Positions 34,917-44,638 of a stretch of DNA of 64,000 nucleotides are shown in pieces (position 1 is the stretch's first letter; each line of letters starts with the position of its first letter). The DNA is from JAALKW01 sp963974485 (GTDB taxonomy: Bacteria > Pseudomonadota > Gammaproteobacteria > Legionellales > Legionellaceae), in contig CAXBBS010000006.1 in NCBI GenBank assembly GCA_963974485.1, positions 67,685 to 131,684 of the forward strand, in the 5' to 3' direction. The translations under genes were made by a program, and so were the position numbers. The notes below the pieces were generated by a model. The model was not told where the DNA came from, did no database searches, and saw only the letters and a program-made list of their open reading frames with translations.

Positions 34917-35738
34917 CTACCCTAGCTCACCATGCTTCTTAAACACCGCATCTATAGCCATCAACTGTTCGATCAACGGCTTCATTTGGTCTAATGGCCA
35001 GCTGTTCGGGCCATCACTGAGTGCTTTTGATGGATCGGGATGGGTTTCCATAAACAAACCTGAAATACCCGTAGCAACGGCCGCGCGTGCCAAGGCTGGA
35101 ATAAATTCACGTTGACCACCCGAAGAGCTGCCCTGCCCACCGGGTAATTGGACCGAATGCGTAGCGTCATACACCACGGGGCAACCCGTTTCACGCATAA
35201 TATGCAATGAACGCATATCCGAGACTAAATTATTGTAACCAAAACTCGCGCCACGTTCACACACCATAATCGAATCGTTGCCGGTTGCTTTGGCTTTAGC
35301 AACCACGTGTTTCATATCCCAAGGAGATAAAAACTGACCTTTTTTGATATTCACAGGTTTGTTGGTTGCCGCAACGTTTTGAATAAAATTGGTCTGTCGG
35401 CATAAAAACGCAGGGGTTTGTAACACATCCACCATATCTAACTCATGTAATGGTGTATCTTCATGTACATCCGTCAGAATAGGCACGCCAACATCACGCT
35501 TCACTTTTTCTAAAATTGCCAAGCCTTTTTCCAAACCAGGACCACGATAGCTCGTGCCTGATGAACGATTGGCTTTATCAAACGACGATTTATAAATAAA
35601 CGAGATACCTAAATCAGCACACAGCTCCTTTAGATACCCGGCAGTTTCTATGGCTAAAGCCTCGCTTTCAATCACGCAAGGCCCTGCAATTAAAAACAAC
35701 GGGGCATTCAGCCCTGCTTCAAAGCCACACAGTTTCAT
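34917..35738 (-). CDS. kdsA: 3-deoxy-8-phosphooctulonate synthase (KDO-8-P synthase)
   Basis: Condenses arabinose-5-phosphate with PEP for the KDO sugar of LPS. The 273-residue TIM-barrel enzyme has IAGPCVIESE, FIYKSSFDKANRSS, LTDVHE, FLCRQTNF, NIKKGQFLSPWDM and DATHSVQLPG, all full KdsA blocks. Its ATG overlaps the pyrG stop by 4 nt, so translation is coupled. The usual neighbour eno is not downstream. Confidence 0.96.
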   Translation of the reverse strand: MKLCGFEAGLNAPLFLIAGPCVIESEALAIETAGYLKELCADLGISFIYKSSFDKANRSSGTSYRGPGLEKGLAILEKVKRDVGVPILTDVHEDTPLHELDMVDVLQTPAFLCRQTNFIQNVAATNKPVNIKKGQFLSPWDMKHVVAKAKATGNDSIMVCERGASFGYNNLVSDMRSLHIMRETGCPVVYDATHSVQLPGGQGSSSGGQREFIPALARAAVATGISGLFMETHPDPSKALSDGPNSWPLDQMKPLIEQLMAIDAVFKKHGELG

Positions 35739-37384
35739 GCCTGTTCCTTTTGGTTTTTATCCTGATGATAAGCGCGAGCGGCCATAATAAACGATTGAAA
35801 TAAAGGATGACCATCACGTGGGGTTGACGTAAACTCTGGATGAAATTGACATGCTAAAAACCAAGGATGATTTGGTAGTTCAACCATTTCAACCAACTCA
35901 CCATCTGCCGAGCGTCCCCCAATCACCATGCCGTGCTCAAGTAAAGCGTCGACAAAGTGGTTATTCACTTCATAACGGTGGCGATGACGCTCAACGACGC
36001 GTGGAGCACCGTAGGCCATACTTGCAAGCGAATCATCGGTCAGCTCTGCCATTTGCGCGCCAAGCCGCATGGTGCCACCTAAATCACTGTTTTCATCGCG
36101 TAAATTAACCTGTCCCGCTTCATCCAGCCATTCAGTGATCAAGCCCACCACTGGATACGATGTGTTTTTATTGAATTCGGTTGAGTTGGCATCTTTAAGG
36201 CCGACAATATGCCGTGCAAATTCAATCACGGCGGTTTGCATACCTAAACAAATACCTAAAAACGGCCGGTTGTTTTCTCGAGCATACTGAACAGCCTGAA
36301 TTTTACCTTCGACTCCGCGTGAACCAAATCCGCCCGGAATCAAAATAGCATCGACCGCATCTAAAAGTGAGGGGCCATGTTTTTCAATAAGTTCGGCATC
36401 GATGTAAACAATTTCAACACGCGTTTTTGTATGAATACCGGCATGCAACAAGGCTTCGTTTAATGATTTATAAGCATCGCTCAGTTCCAAGTATTTACCG
36501 ACCATGCCGACTTTAACCGTCATGTCTTGCGAAGCTTGTGCATCGAGTACCGCTTGCCATTCGTGTAAATCAGCAGGTTTTAATGGTCCTAAGTTTAATT
36601 TTTTCACCAACAGTTCATCAACGCCTTGCTTATGAAGAATCATAGGGATTTGATAAATGCTCTTAGCATCTTCCAAGGTAATCACACCTTCTTTTTCAAC
36701 GTTGGTAAACAAAGCTATTTTATTACGATCTTGTTGTGTCAACGGTTTTTCTGAACGACAAATCAGGAGATCAGGCTGAATACCAATGGAGCGTAATTCT
36801 TTCACCGAGTGCTGTGTAGGCTTGGTTTTTGTTTCACCAGCTGTTGCAATATAAGGCACCAACGTCAAATGAGCAAAGAGCGCGCGAGCACTTCCAAGCT
36901 CAATGCGCATTTGCCTAATCGCCTCAAGAAACGGCAATGATTCGATATCACCCACGGTTCCACCAATTTCGATCATCGCCACATCGTACCCTTCGGCACC
37001 CAAGCGAATACGACGTTTGATTTCATTGGTAATATGAGGAATAACTTGTACCGTTCCACCTAAATAATCACCGCGACGCTCTTTTTTAATCACGCTTTCG
37101 TACACTTTGCCTGACGTGAAATTATTAAGTTTGGTCATTGCCGTACGAACAAAACGTTCATAATGCCCTAAGTCTAAATCGGTCTCGGCACCGTCACGTG
37201 TCACAAACACTTCACCATGTTGAAACGGGCTCATGGTACCTGGATCGACATTAATATATGGGTCAAGTTTAATCAACGTAACACGAAGACCCCGCGCCTC
37301 AAGAATAGCAGCAAGCGACGCGGCCGTGATGCCTTTTCCTAAGGAAGAAACCACACCACCTGTGATAAATACAAATTTTGTCAT
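35735..37384 (-). CDS. pyrG: CTP synthase
   Basis: Makes CTP from UTP with glutamine and ATP. The 549-residue enzyme has the synthetase domain (FVFITGGVVSSLGKGI, DPYINVDPGTMSPFQHGEVF) and a class I glutaminase domain with catalytic Cys in FLGICLGMQ and the His/Glu pair in CQFHPEFTS. It is the fifth gene of the rib-pyrG-kdsA series, 3 nt after ribH and overlapping kdsA by 4 nt. CTP is also a substrate of KdsB, encoded about 7 kb away. Confidence 0.97.
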   Translation of the reverse strand: MTKFVFITGGVVSSLGKGITAASLAAILEARGLRVTLIKLDPYINVDPGTMSPFQHGEVFVTRDGAETDLDLGHYERFVRTAMTKLNNFTSGKVYESVIKKERRGDYLGGTVQVIPHITNEIKRRIRLGAEGYDVAMIEIGGTVGDIESLPFLEAIRQMRIELGSARALFAHLTLVPYIATAGETKTKPTQHSVKELRSIGIQPDLLICRSEKPLTQQDRNKIALFTNVEKEGVITLEDAKSIYQIPMILHKQGVDELLVKKLNLGPLKPADLHEWQAVLDAQASQDMTVKVGMVGKYLELSDAYKSLNEALLHAGIHTKTRVEIVYIDAELIEKHGPSLLDAVDAILIPGGFGSRGVEGKIQAVQYARENNRPFLGICLGMQTAVIEFARHIVGLKDANSTEFNKNTSYPVVGLITEWLDEAGQVNLRDENSDLGGTMRLGAQMAELTDDSLASMAYGAPRVVERHRHRYEVNNHFVDALLEHGMVIGGRSADGELVEMVELPNHPWFLACQFHPEFTSTPRDGHPLFQSFIMAARAYHQDKNQKEQA

Positions 37385-37387
37385 TAT

Positions 37388-37876
37388 TTATTGTCCTAAC
37401 CCGTTATCGTGTTCTAATGTTTGCAATATGTGATGCATGCTGAGCGCGCACGCCACAGCGTCATGCCCTTTATGTCCATGCGCACCTCCGAGCCTGTCCC
37501 AAGCTTGCGCTTCGTTTTCTGTGGTCAAAACACCAAAAACAACCGGTACGTCATACGCCAACGTTATCTGCTGGCAACCGGTGCTTACTTGCTCGCACAC
37601 GTAATCATAGTGCGTGGTCTCACCTCGAACAACCGCGCCTAAAGCAAGAATAGCGCCAAATTTATGTTGCTTAGCCAGCTGCTTGGCCACTAAAGGAATT
37701 TCAACCGCTCCCGGCACTTCAACCAAGGTAATATGCTCAGGTAAAAAACCAGCTAATTTGAGCGCTTCAAGCGCGCCATCTTGTAATGCTTGTGTGATCG
37801 GACGATTGAATAAACTCACCACAATTGCAATGGGAAACACCGTCTTATGTTCAGGCGTAGCTTTGATATATTTCAT
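37388..37876 (-). CDS. ribH: 6,7-dimethyl-8-ribityllumazine synthase
   Basis: Joins the RibD product with the RibB product to give lumazine. The 162-residue protein has the family blocks VPGAVEIPLVAKQLA and ALGAVVRGETTHYDYV, with the catalytic His region, and VFGVLTTENEAQA. It forms large icosahedral or pentameric assemblies in relatives. The start overlaps the ribBA stop by 4 nt. Confidence 0.96.
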   Translation of the reverse strand: MKYIKATPEHKTVFPIAIVVSLFNRPITQALQDGALEALKLAGFLPEHITLVEVPGAVEIPLVAKQLAKQHKFGAILALGAVVRGETTHYDYVCEQVSTGCQQITLAYDVPVVFGVLTTENEAQAWDRLGGAHGHKGHDAVACALSMHHILQTLEHDNGLGQ

Positions 37877-39105
37877 GGCTTCATATCCAAAAGATGTCCT
37901 AGTTTTTCACGCTTCGTTTTTAAGTATGTTCGATTTTCACAACTCGCTTCCACATGTAGCGGCAAACGCTCAACGACGTTGATGCCGTATTGTTCCAGCG
38001 CTTCGATTTTACGCGGATTATTAGTCAGAAGCCTTACTTTATCTAAACCTAAGGCTTGCAGCATTTGAAAAGCAACTCCGTAATCACGTCCATCAACCGG
38101 CAAACCTAAATGTTGATTAGCCTCGACCGTATCCATGCCTGTTTCTTGAAGTGCATACGCTTTAAGCTTATTGGAGAGACCAATGCCTCGACCTTCTTGT
38201 CTTAAATAAATCAACACCCCACCTTCTTTGGCAATTTTAGCCAGGGATTGATCGAGCTGCTCGCCACAATCACATTTGGTTGATCCAAATAAATCACCGG
38301 TGATGCATTCAGAATGAATCCGCACCAACGGTGCTTGATCTGAATTATCTAGGCTAGATTCTGGGTTGATGACTGCTTTTTCTAAAGAAAAGTGTTCGGA
38401 CGCATCCATCTGATTATGAAAAAGCGTCATCGTGAAATCACCGTGTTCTCGGAGCGGTATACGACTGATCGCAACTTTTTCCACGAGTACTTCGTGACGA
38501 ATACGATGCTCCATCACATCACGCACGCTAATAATAGGAATACCGTGTTCTTTTGAAAATTTGATCAAGTCATCTTGACGACTCATGGTCCCATCTTCAT
38601 TGATAAGCTCACAAATCACCGCCGCAGGCTTCAGCCCAGCAAGTCGCATCAGATCCACACTGCCTTCGGTTTGTCCTTGACGTTCGAATACCCCACCGTC
38701 CCGAGCTCGAAGTGGAAACACGTGTCCTGGCGAAATAATATCTTCTGGCGTAGCGCTCGCATCAATCGCCACGTGAATAGTATGTGCGCGATCTTTTGCT
38801 GAAATACCCGTTGTTACACCTGAAAAGGCTTCGATCGATACTGTAAACCCCGTGCCATAAGGCGAACGATTACGACTTGCCATCATCGGTAGCCCAAGCT
38901 TGTCAATCAACGCGCCGGTCATCGGCAAACAAATGAGCCCTCGACCAAAACGCGACATAAAATTAATCGCTTCGGGGGTCACATGTTCGGCGGCGAAGAC
39001 TAAATCACCTTCATTTTCACGCTGCTCGTCGTCAACTAAAATAACCATACGGCCGGCACGAAGTTCAGCAAGTGCATGCTGCATTGATGAAACAGAGCTT
39101 GTCAT
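37873..39105 (-). CDS. ribBA: Bifunctional DHBP synthase / GTP cyclohydrolase II
   Basis: Supplies both branches of riboflavin synthesis. The RibB domain (about 1-205) has the catalytic VDDEQRENEGDL, and TEGSVDLMRLAG. The RibA domain (about 210-410) has the zinc site CITGDLFGSTKCDCGEQL and the GTP-binding LRQEGRGIGL. Zinc cysteines and catalytic residues are present, so both activities should be retained, unlike fusions with a decayed RibA half. It overlaps ribE and ribH by 4 nt each. Confidence 0.95.
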   Translation of the reverse strand: MTSSVSSMQHALAELRAGRMVILVDDEQRENEGDLVFAAEHVTPEAINFMSRFGRGLICLPMTGALIDKLGLPMMASRNRSPYGTGFTVSIEAFSGVTTGISAKDRAHTIHVAIDASATPEDIISPGHVFPLRARDGGVFERQGQTEGSVDLMRLAGLKPAAVICELINEDGTMSRQDDLIKFSKEHGIPIISVRDVMEHRIRHEVLVEKVAISRIPLREHGDFTMTLFHNQMDASEHFSLEKAVINPESSLDNSDQAPLVRIHSECITGDLFGSTKCDCGEQLDQSLAKIAKEGGVLIYLRQEGRGIGLSNKLKAYALQETGMDTVEANQHLGLPVDGRDYGVAFQMLQALGLDKVRLLTNNPRKIEALEQYGINVVERLPLHVEASCENRTYLKTKREKLGHLLDMKP

Positions 39106-39749
39106 AAAGGAACCTCGATACCCTTATTGGGCTTATCAAAAAGCGGTATTATAGTCGAATCTGACAAAGAACCCAATTGGTGAACCAACACGCGCGCAAT
39201 ATAATCAAACTCAACATTGATGCGTTGCCCAACAAACCACGTTGAAAGTGTTGTTTTTAGTAACGTATGCGGGATAAGCATCACAGTTATCGCATCATCC
39301 GTTACGGCATTAATCGTCAAACTCACACCATCCAGCGTTACACTGCCTTTAGGGCATAAATAGCGCCGGTCGCTGGCATTAAAGCCAGCAACCGTCACCT
39401 CAGTATATTCGCCTTGTTGTGTTATACACTGTATTTCAGCAGCTCTATCCACGTGCCCCGTAACATAATGCCCTCCAAGCCTGTCAGAAGCGCGTAACGC
39501 ACGCTCAAGATGCACACCATCACCCAACGCTAGCGCCCCCAAACTCGTTGCACGCAAGGTTTCAGGCGATACATCAAAGGCAAGCTGTCCTGTTGGTGCT
39601 GGCAATAAGGTAAGACACACGCCATTGACAGCAATACTTTCACCGATCACTAAGCTGTCAAATCGCGCCTCAAGTATTAAACGCGTTCCAGAGTCATGCT
39701 TTTCTTGACTGACTACAGTACCGCATTTTTCAACTAATCCAGTGAACAT
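39102..39749 (-). CDS. ribE: Riboflavin synthase, alpha chain
   Basis: Dismutates two lumazines to riboflavin. The 215-residue protein starts MFTGLVEKCG and has two lumazine-binding repeats (SIAVNGVCLTL near residue 40 and VTLDGVSLTIN near 140). ALRASDRLGGHYVTGHVD links them. The start lies 16 nt inside ribD. Normal length. Confidence 0.95.
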   Translation of the reverse strand: MFTGLVEKCGTVVSQEKHDSGTRLILEARFDSLVIGESIAVNGVCLTLLPAPTGQLAFDVSPETLRATSLGALALGDGVHLERALRASDRLGGHYVTGHVDRAAEIQCITQQGEYTEVTVAGFNASDRRYLCPKGSVTLDGVSLTINAVTDDAITVMLIPHTLLKTTLSTWFVGQRINVEFDYIARVLVHQLGSLSDSTIIPLFDKPNKGIEVPL

Positions 39750-40792
39750 GTTGATTCCTCGATAAAATTATCTTGAGCATTCGCTTGCCAATCAAGCGTA
39801 ACTTTGAGGTTATCCCCCATTGCGTCCCATGCTATATGCTTTGCCTTAGCTAAAATATTTTCTTGTGTATCTTGTGAATATAACGATAGCGCTCGCGTGC
39901 CCAGAATTTTGGGCACCAAATATAAATACGTGCGTTGCACTAAGTTTTGCTGATGCAGGTGATTAAATAATTCAGCTCCGGCTTCAACCCACACATCGTG
40001 GTAACCAATACGACCCAAATCATCAAGTATTGCGTGTAGATCCAATTGCTTCTCGTCAGGTTTACCATGATAAAGATGCAATGGCTTGGCTGTTTGATGA
40101 ATATTGGCCGACGCCGCTAAGCTGCGTGTACGATCTAGCACAGCAATAGGTTTCGCCACAACATCATCTCCCACGCGTGCATTAAGCAATGGATTATCTG
40201 CTTGAATAGTTTTAGCGGTTGTTAAAATCACATCCGTGTGCAAGCGCTCTTGATGCGTGAAATCAGCGCATACGGCATTGGATAACATCGCGCGGGCACC
40301 ACCTTCCCCTGCAATCTTGCCGTCGAACGTTTGCGCCATTTTCACCGTGACCCAAGGTCGGCCTGTTTTAAACCAAAACGTATAGCTTTCATAAAATTTA
40401 TTAATCACCGTCATTGGATAATGCAATACATCAATGCCATGTGCTTTCAGTAACGCGGGTGTATTATTTTCAGCAACAACAGGATTTGGATCGGCATACG
40501 CATACACCACTTGTTTGACACGTCGAGCAATCAACGCGTCCACGCAGGGTGGTGTTCGCCCCCAGTGATTACAGGGCTCAAGCGTCACATAAATCGTAAT
40601 CGACGAACAATCTTCAGGCAGAGCTTGGAGCAGTAACTGCTCGGCATGTAGATGACCCACACCTGGATGCGCAGCTTGTGCTATAATATTTTCAGCGCAC
40701 ACCGCAACCGCCCCAACAGAAGGATTTGGTGCTGTTGAACCACGTCGAAGACGTGCTTGCTTAAGTGCTGCTAGCAGAAATTGCTCGTGCAT
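39734..40792 (-). CDS. ribD: Bifunctional riboflavin deaminase/reductase
   Basis: Deaminates and then reduces the pyrimidine intermediate of riboflavin synthesis. The 352-residue protein has the deaminase zinc site HAE (in GHLHAEQ) with PCNHWGRTPPC, and a C-terminal reductase domain (RPWVTVKMAQTFDGKIA). It is first in the rib operon and divergent from bepA across about 60 nt. I saw no FMN riboswitch in that short spacer. Confidence 0.95.
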   Translation of the reverse strand: MHEQFLLAALKQARLRRGSTAPNPSVGAVAVCAENIIAQAAHPGVGHLHAEQLLLQALPEDCSSITIYVTLEPCNHWGRTPPCVDALIARRVKQVVYAYADPNPVVAENNTPALLKAHGIDVLHYPMTVINKFYESYTFWFKTGRPWVTVKMAQTFDGKIAGEGGARAMLSNAVCADFTHQERLHTDVILTTAKTIQADNPLLNARVGDDVVAKPIAVLDRTRSLAASANIHQTAKPLHLYHGKPDEKQLDLHAILDDLGRIGYHDVWVEAGAELFNHLHQQNLVQRTYLYLVPKILGTRALSLYSQDTQENILAKAKHIAWDAMGDNLKVTLDWQANAQDNFIEESTCSLD

Positions 40793-40855
40793 ATTTCAGT
40801 CACTGTGGAAAAAGTATGTGTATGATAACAAATTATTCAATTTTTGAGTAGCCTC

Positions 40856-42283
40856 ATGCCCAGATCAGCACAAAGAACAGGTTTACCCCATCGCATCAAA
40901 TCATGCATGCTTGCTCTGGTTATTATATCTCTGCTTTTGAATAATACCGCATTTGCTTTTTCCGCTTATTCAAATAGCGAACTGGATGAGCTCGAAAAAG
41001 AATTTGTCGCAGAAATCAACCAATCCAACAGCGTGCTGCGTGATCCGCTGAGCAATCAGTATCTTACACGACTCGGGCAAAAACTTGCTACCCATAGCGA
41101 TCAAGTCCCGCCCTCTTTTTTTATTGTAAAATCAGATGAAATCAATGCTTTTGCAGGACCGGGTGGACATATTGGTATCAACAGTGAACTTTTTTTATTA
41201 AGCGAACATGAAAGCGAGCTTGCCGCTGTACTTGCTCATGAAATCGCACACGTTCGCCAACACCATCTTTATCGCATGCTTGAACATCAGCATCGTATGA
41301 AAGTACCGATGCTTGCCTCGATGCTCGCAGCCATAGCCCTTGGAGCTATTATCCCAGGGATTGGAAGTGGCGCCATGATGGCGGCCCTCGGAGGCTTTGC
41401 CCAAGACAGCATTAACTTCATTCGCTCCAACGAAAAAGAAGCGGACCGCATTGGTATCGACATGCTGAAACGCGCGGGATTTGATCCTCGCGGTATGATT
41501 CATTTTTTTCAACGCATGCGAGAAAATTCACGTTATTACTCAGGCAATGTTCCCACTATTTTACGGACACACCCGATGGATGATGACCGAATTGTTGAAG
41601 CAGAACATCGAACCAACCTTTTGTCATCCAAAGACGTCCCTGATACCCTGGCGTACCAACTTACGAAAGAACGTATTCGCGTTCTTACTGCACAACATAA
41701 TAAAAAATTATTAGATTACTACGCCAATCGTTGCCCGCAATCAGAAACCAACGATAATGCTTGCCTGTATGGCCGTGCACTTGCGTTACTCAAAGCAAAC
41801 CAGCATCAAGCTGCCTATACACAACTCCAGATCCTTGCTACTGAAGACCATGAAAACTTTTATTACGCACTCGCCATCAGTGAAGCTGGGGCTGGCATAG
41901 GCCGCGCGGATGAGGCCATTGCTCGTCTACATGCCCTTCATGCTAATTATCCTGGAAACTACCCTGTTATTATGACGCTCGCAAAGATCTTATCTGCGAC
42001 CAACCATCCTGATGAAGCATCCACGGTGTTGCTTCAAGCAAGCCGAGCATTTCCAACCGATTTACCAGTATGCCATGCCCTTGCGCGCGCGCAATCCAAC
42101 AATCACCTTAAAGCGTATGCTTATTTTACTTATGCGCAGTGCCATCTACTCCAAGGGCAAAGAAAAGAAGCAAAACGGCTGTTTAAGCTGTCTAAAACGC
42201 TGGTTAAAAAAGATCGTTATCTTGAAGCTCGTATCGATGCAAAACTCGATGAAATTAAAAACGATATCAACGCTGATAAATAA
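40856..42283 (+). CDS. bepA: Periplasmic M48 metalloprotease BepA (YfgC) type
   Basis: Assists or degrades LptD and other outer-membrane proteins stalled at the BAM complex. A signal peptide (to about residue 38 in the longer frame, AFA) precedes the zinc-peptidase domain. The zinc motif is HEIAHVRQHH, with the third ligand in EKEADRIGIDML. C-terminal TPR helices follow (about 270-470). About 475 residues from ATG 40856; a TTG four codons earlier is also possible. Its 3' end overlaps that of the convergent GGDEF gene by 17 nt. With BamD and PpiD it belongs to envelope quality control. Confidence 0.9.
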   Translation: MPRSAQRTGLPHRIKSCMLALVIISLLLNNTAFAFSAYSNSELDELEKEFVAEINQSNSVLRDPLSNQYLTRLGQKLATHSDQVPPSFFIVKSDEINAFAGPGGHIGINSELFLLSEHESELAAVLAHEIAHVRQHHLYRMLEHQHRMKVPMLASMLAAIALGAIIPGIGSGAMMAALGGFAQDSINFIRSNEKEADRIGIDMLKRAGFDPRGMIHFFQRMRENSRYYSGNVPTILRTHPMDDDRIVEAEHRTNLLSSKDVPDTLAYQLTKERIRVLTAQHNKKLLDYYANRCPQSETNDNACLYGRALALLKANQHQAAYTQLQILATEDHENFYYALAISEAGAGIGRADEAIARLHALHANYPGNYPVIMTLAKILSATNHPDEASTVLLQASRAFPTDLPVCHALARAQSNNHLKAYAYFTYAQCHLLQGQRKEAKRLFKLSKTLVKKDRYLEARIDAKLDEIKNDINADK

Positions 42284-43601
42284 CATAAGCATTCTTTTTC
42301 TTTTGTTTTTTTGCTGAATACATGGCCTCATCAGCATGCTTCAAAAGAAGATCCGCAGCTTGTCCAGATTCAGGATAAACCGCGACGCCAATGCTTACCG
42401 TAATCATTATTTTATGCTTTTCAAAATAAATAGGCATGGAAACAGCTTCAAATATTTTATCTAACGCCGTTTGAATCGCATCTTCAGACGATGTACCGTC
42501 TAAAACTAAACAAAACTCATCTCCCGCGAAACGCGCGAAAAGATCATTGCGGCGAATCACTTGAGACACGGATTTAGCGAGATGTTTTAAAACTAAATCA
42601 CCGACATGATGACCATACTTATCGTTAATATTCTTAAATTTATCACAATCTAAAAAACACACGGAGAAATGATCAGAGCCCCGATTGGATCGCTCGATCA
42701 TGGTATTTAAATAATCCAAACAATACCGACGATTGGGTAATTCAGTCAGACCATCATACTGCGCCAATCGTTTTAACTGATTCACATAACGCGAATTCAA
42801 CGGTATTAACTTCCAACGAAAGGTTAAAAACCAAAGACAAAACAAACTTACAAAACCACCAAGCGTCGTACAAAAAATAATATATGCACGCTTCACACAT
42901 GCTTCAACATATGCCTTACTTGGATAGATATTAATATCCCACTCAGCACCTAAAACTTGAAAAAATTCTCGATGAATCAAAGGAAAAGTCCAATTAGGGG
43001 ACACAATTTCAGGCGTGATTTTATCTGATAAGGCTAGAAAGTATCCTTTCATGATCTCCTGCTTTAAATCTTCATCAAGAATTGTTTTTAAATTAAAGAT
43101 AGCTAGCATATGAGAGTGTGTATCATAAACACAAAGCGAACCATCTAAAGCAATCACCTGCATATCTTGATACATTCGGATTAGCTCAGGATGTGATTGC
43201 AACAGCGTGTCACATTGCTTTTGGGATGTTAATACCCCTGTTTGCGTGACGTGAGGATTAAATAAAGCAACCGACCCTTTTGAACCTACAGCAGGAAATA
43301 TCATGGCTTCAAGGCCATGATTATGTTCAAACTGAAAATTTACATCTTCTACAACATCTGAATAGGCTCGATAATCGTGATGATCCATGCGTGAAAAGAT
43401 TTTTTTTACCGCATTTAAATGCTGATTGACTTGTGATGAGAACGCCACGCGAAGCTGTTGCGCAGTTGCTACCGACGCACGCTGCAGGCGTTTCATTTCA
43501 TAGGGCTTGATCATCAAGTGCCAACTGAGCAAAATAACCAAAGCCCCCAGGGAGGCAACAAGCCATGCTCTTGCTTTCCAGGCTATCGAGGGATACACCA
43601 T
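42267..43601 (-). CDS. Diguanylate cyclase with periplasmic sensor domain
   Basis: 444 residues. Two membrane segments (about 10-28 and 235-260) flank a periplasmic domain of roughly 200 residues, a likely ligand sensor (CHASE4- or Cache-like, not certain). The GGDEF domain starts at YDGLTELPNRRY. The signature reads AGDEF, a variant known in active enzymes, and an I-site RRND lies five residues before it. The stop lies inside the end of bepA on the other strand. Confidence 0.87.
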   Translation of the reverse strand: MVYPSIAWKARAWLVASLGALVILLSWHLMIKPYEMKRLQRASVATAQQLRVAFSSQVNQHLNAVKKIFSRMDHHDYRAYSDVVEDVNFQFEHNHGLEAMIFPAVGSKGSVALFNPHVTQTGVLTSQKQCDTLLQSHPELIRMYQDMQVIALDGSLCVYDTHSHMLAIFNLKTILDEDLKQEIMKGYFLALSDKITPEIVSPNWTFPLIHREFFQVLGAEWDINIYPSKAYVEACVKRAYIIFCTTLGGFVSLFCLWFLTFRWKLIPLNSRYVNQLKRLAQYDGLTELPNRRYCLDYLNTMIERSNRGSDHFSVCFLDCDKFKNINDKYGHHVGDLVLKHLAKSVSQVIRRNDLFARFAGDEFCLVLDGTSSEDAIQTALDKIFEAVSMPIYFEKHKIMITVSIGVAVYPESGQAADLLLKHADEAMYSAKKQKKKNAYVIYQR

Positions 43602-43702
43602 TGGGCAGCACTCCTTGTCTGCATACTCATGTGATTACAGTTTACTTTCTTTAGGTCATCATAACAACTTTTAGATTAATTTAAGTTCATACCTGTTGTT
43701 TT

Positions 43703-44458
43703 TTATAAACTAATTTCTTTTGAAAGCCAGGCTTCAGCCTGTTTAAGGTCATCCAACGTATTAATATCTTGCCGTGGCGCCACGCATGCTTCATCCACTT
43801 GAATGGCGTATCCTGACCATAACACACGCAATTGTTCCAGTGCTTCTACCGCTTCTAAAGCACAAACAGGCCATGCCACCATCTTCACTAAAAAATCTTT
43901 TCTATACGCATACAGGCCAATATGTCGAAACACATGCTGTAATAAAATACCCCCATCTCTGAAAGCAGGAATGGGACTTCTTGAAAAATAAAGCGCTTGA
44001 TTGTGAGCATTCCGAATCACTTTGACAATATTTGGATTGACATATTCTTCTTCAGAACAAATCGGTGCACACAGTGTCGCCATCGATGTATTTTTTGAAG
44101 CAACCAAACTCATGGCTACTTGCCGAATCAGTGCAGGAGGCATAAGCGGTTCATCGCCCTGAACATTCACAATCACCGCATCAGAAGGCAAACCTAAGGC
44201 ATCCACGGCTTCGGCCACACGATCGGTGCCGCTAGGATGTCCATCTGAGGTCATCACAACCTGTGCGCCAAAGCGCGTGGCTTCTTCTGCAATCGCGGCA
44301 TGGTCGGTTGCAATCGTAATACTTGCCGCCCCTGCTTGTTTTGCCTGTCCATACACACGCGCTAATACCGTTTGTCCGCCAAGCGACATTAAGAGCTTTC
44401 CTGGGCAACGATGGGAGGCGTAACGCGCCGGAATAACCACATGAAAATCGGTATTCAC
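43703..44458 (-). CDS. kdsB: CMP-KDO synthetase
   Basis: Activates KDO with CTP for LPS assembly. The 251-residue nucleotidyltransferase has VVIPARYASHRCPGKLL, IATDHAAIAE, the metal-binding MTSDGHPSGTDR and VNVQGDEPLMPP. The start overlaps the ycaR stop by 4 nt. Usually lpxK-ycaR-kdsB are together; here tsaB stands in the lpxK place. Confidence 0.96.
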   Translation of the reverse strand: MNTDFHVVIPARYASHRCPGKLLMSLGGQTVLARVYGQAKQAGAASITIATDHAAIAEEATRFGAQVVMTSDGHPSGTDRVAEAVDALGLPSDAVIVNVQGDEPLMPPALIRQVAMSLVASKNTSMATLCAPICSEEEYVNPNIVKVIRNAHNQALYFSRSPIPAFRDGGILLQHVFRHIGLYAYRKDFLVKMVAWPVCALEAVEALEQLRVLWSGYAIQVDEACVAPRQDINTLDDLKQAEAWLSKEISL

Positions 44459-44634
44459 AACGCTTCCTTTTCATCTAGCGTAATCGAGCGCGCTTCTTGT
44501 TCAAGCATCACAGGAATACCATCCCGAATTGGATAAGCAAGCCTATCAAAACGACACACCAGCTCATTTTTTTTAAATAATAATGCCCCTTTACATAAGG
44601 GACAGACCATCATAGCAAGCAATTTTTTATCCAC
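44455..44634 (-). CDS. ycaR: Trm112-like zinc-ribbon protein (YcaR)
   Basis: A 59-residue protein. CPLC near residue 10 and one Cys in LVCRFDR are left of the zinc-ribbon-like pattern; RLAYPIRDGIPVMLEQEAR is the strongly conserved end of the Trm112/YcaR family. The longer frame to 44685 lies wholly within tsaB; GTG at 44634, eight bases after GGAGG, is the real start and aligns with E. coli YcaR (MDxRLLEIIACPVC). Function in bacteria is not settled. Confidence 0.88.
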   Translation of the reverse strand: MDKKLLAMMVCPLCKGALLFKKNELVCRFDRLAYPIRDGIPVMLEQEARSITLDEKEAL

Positions 44635-44638
44635 GTAT

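Noticed and set aside
40793..40855. FMN riboswitch before ribD
   Set aside because: The 63-base spacer has none of the conserved RFN element blocks and is too short.
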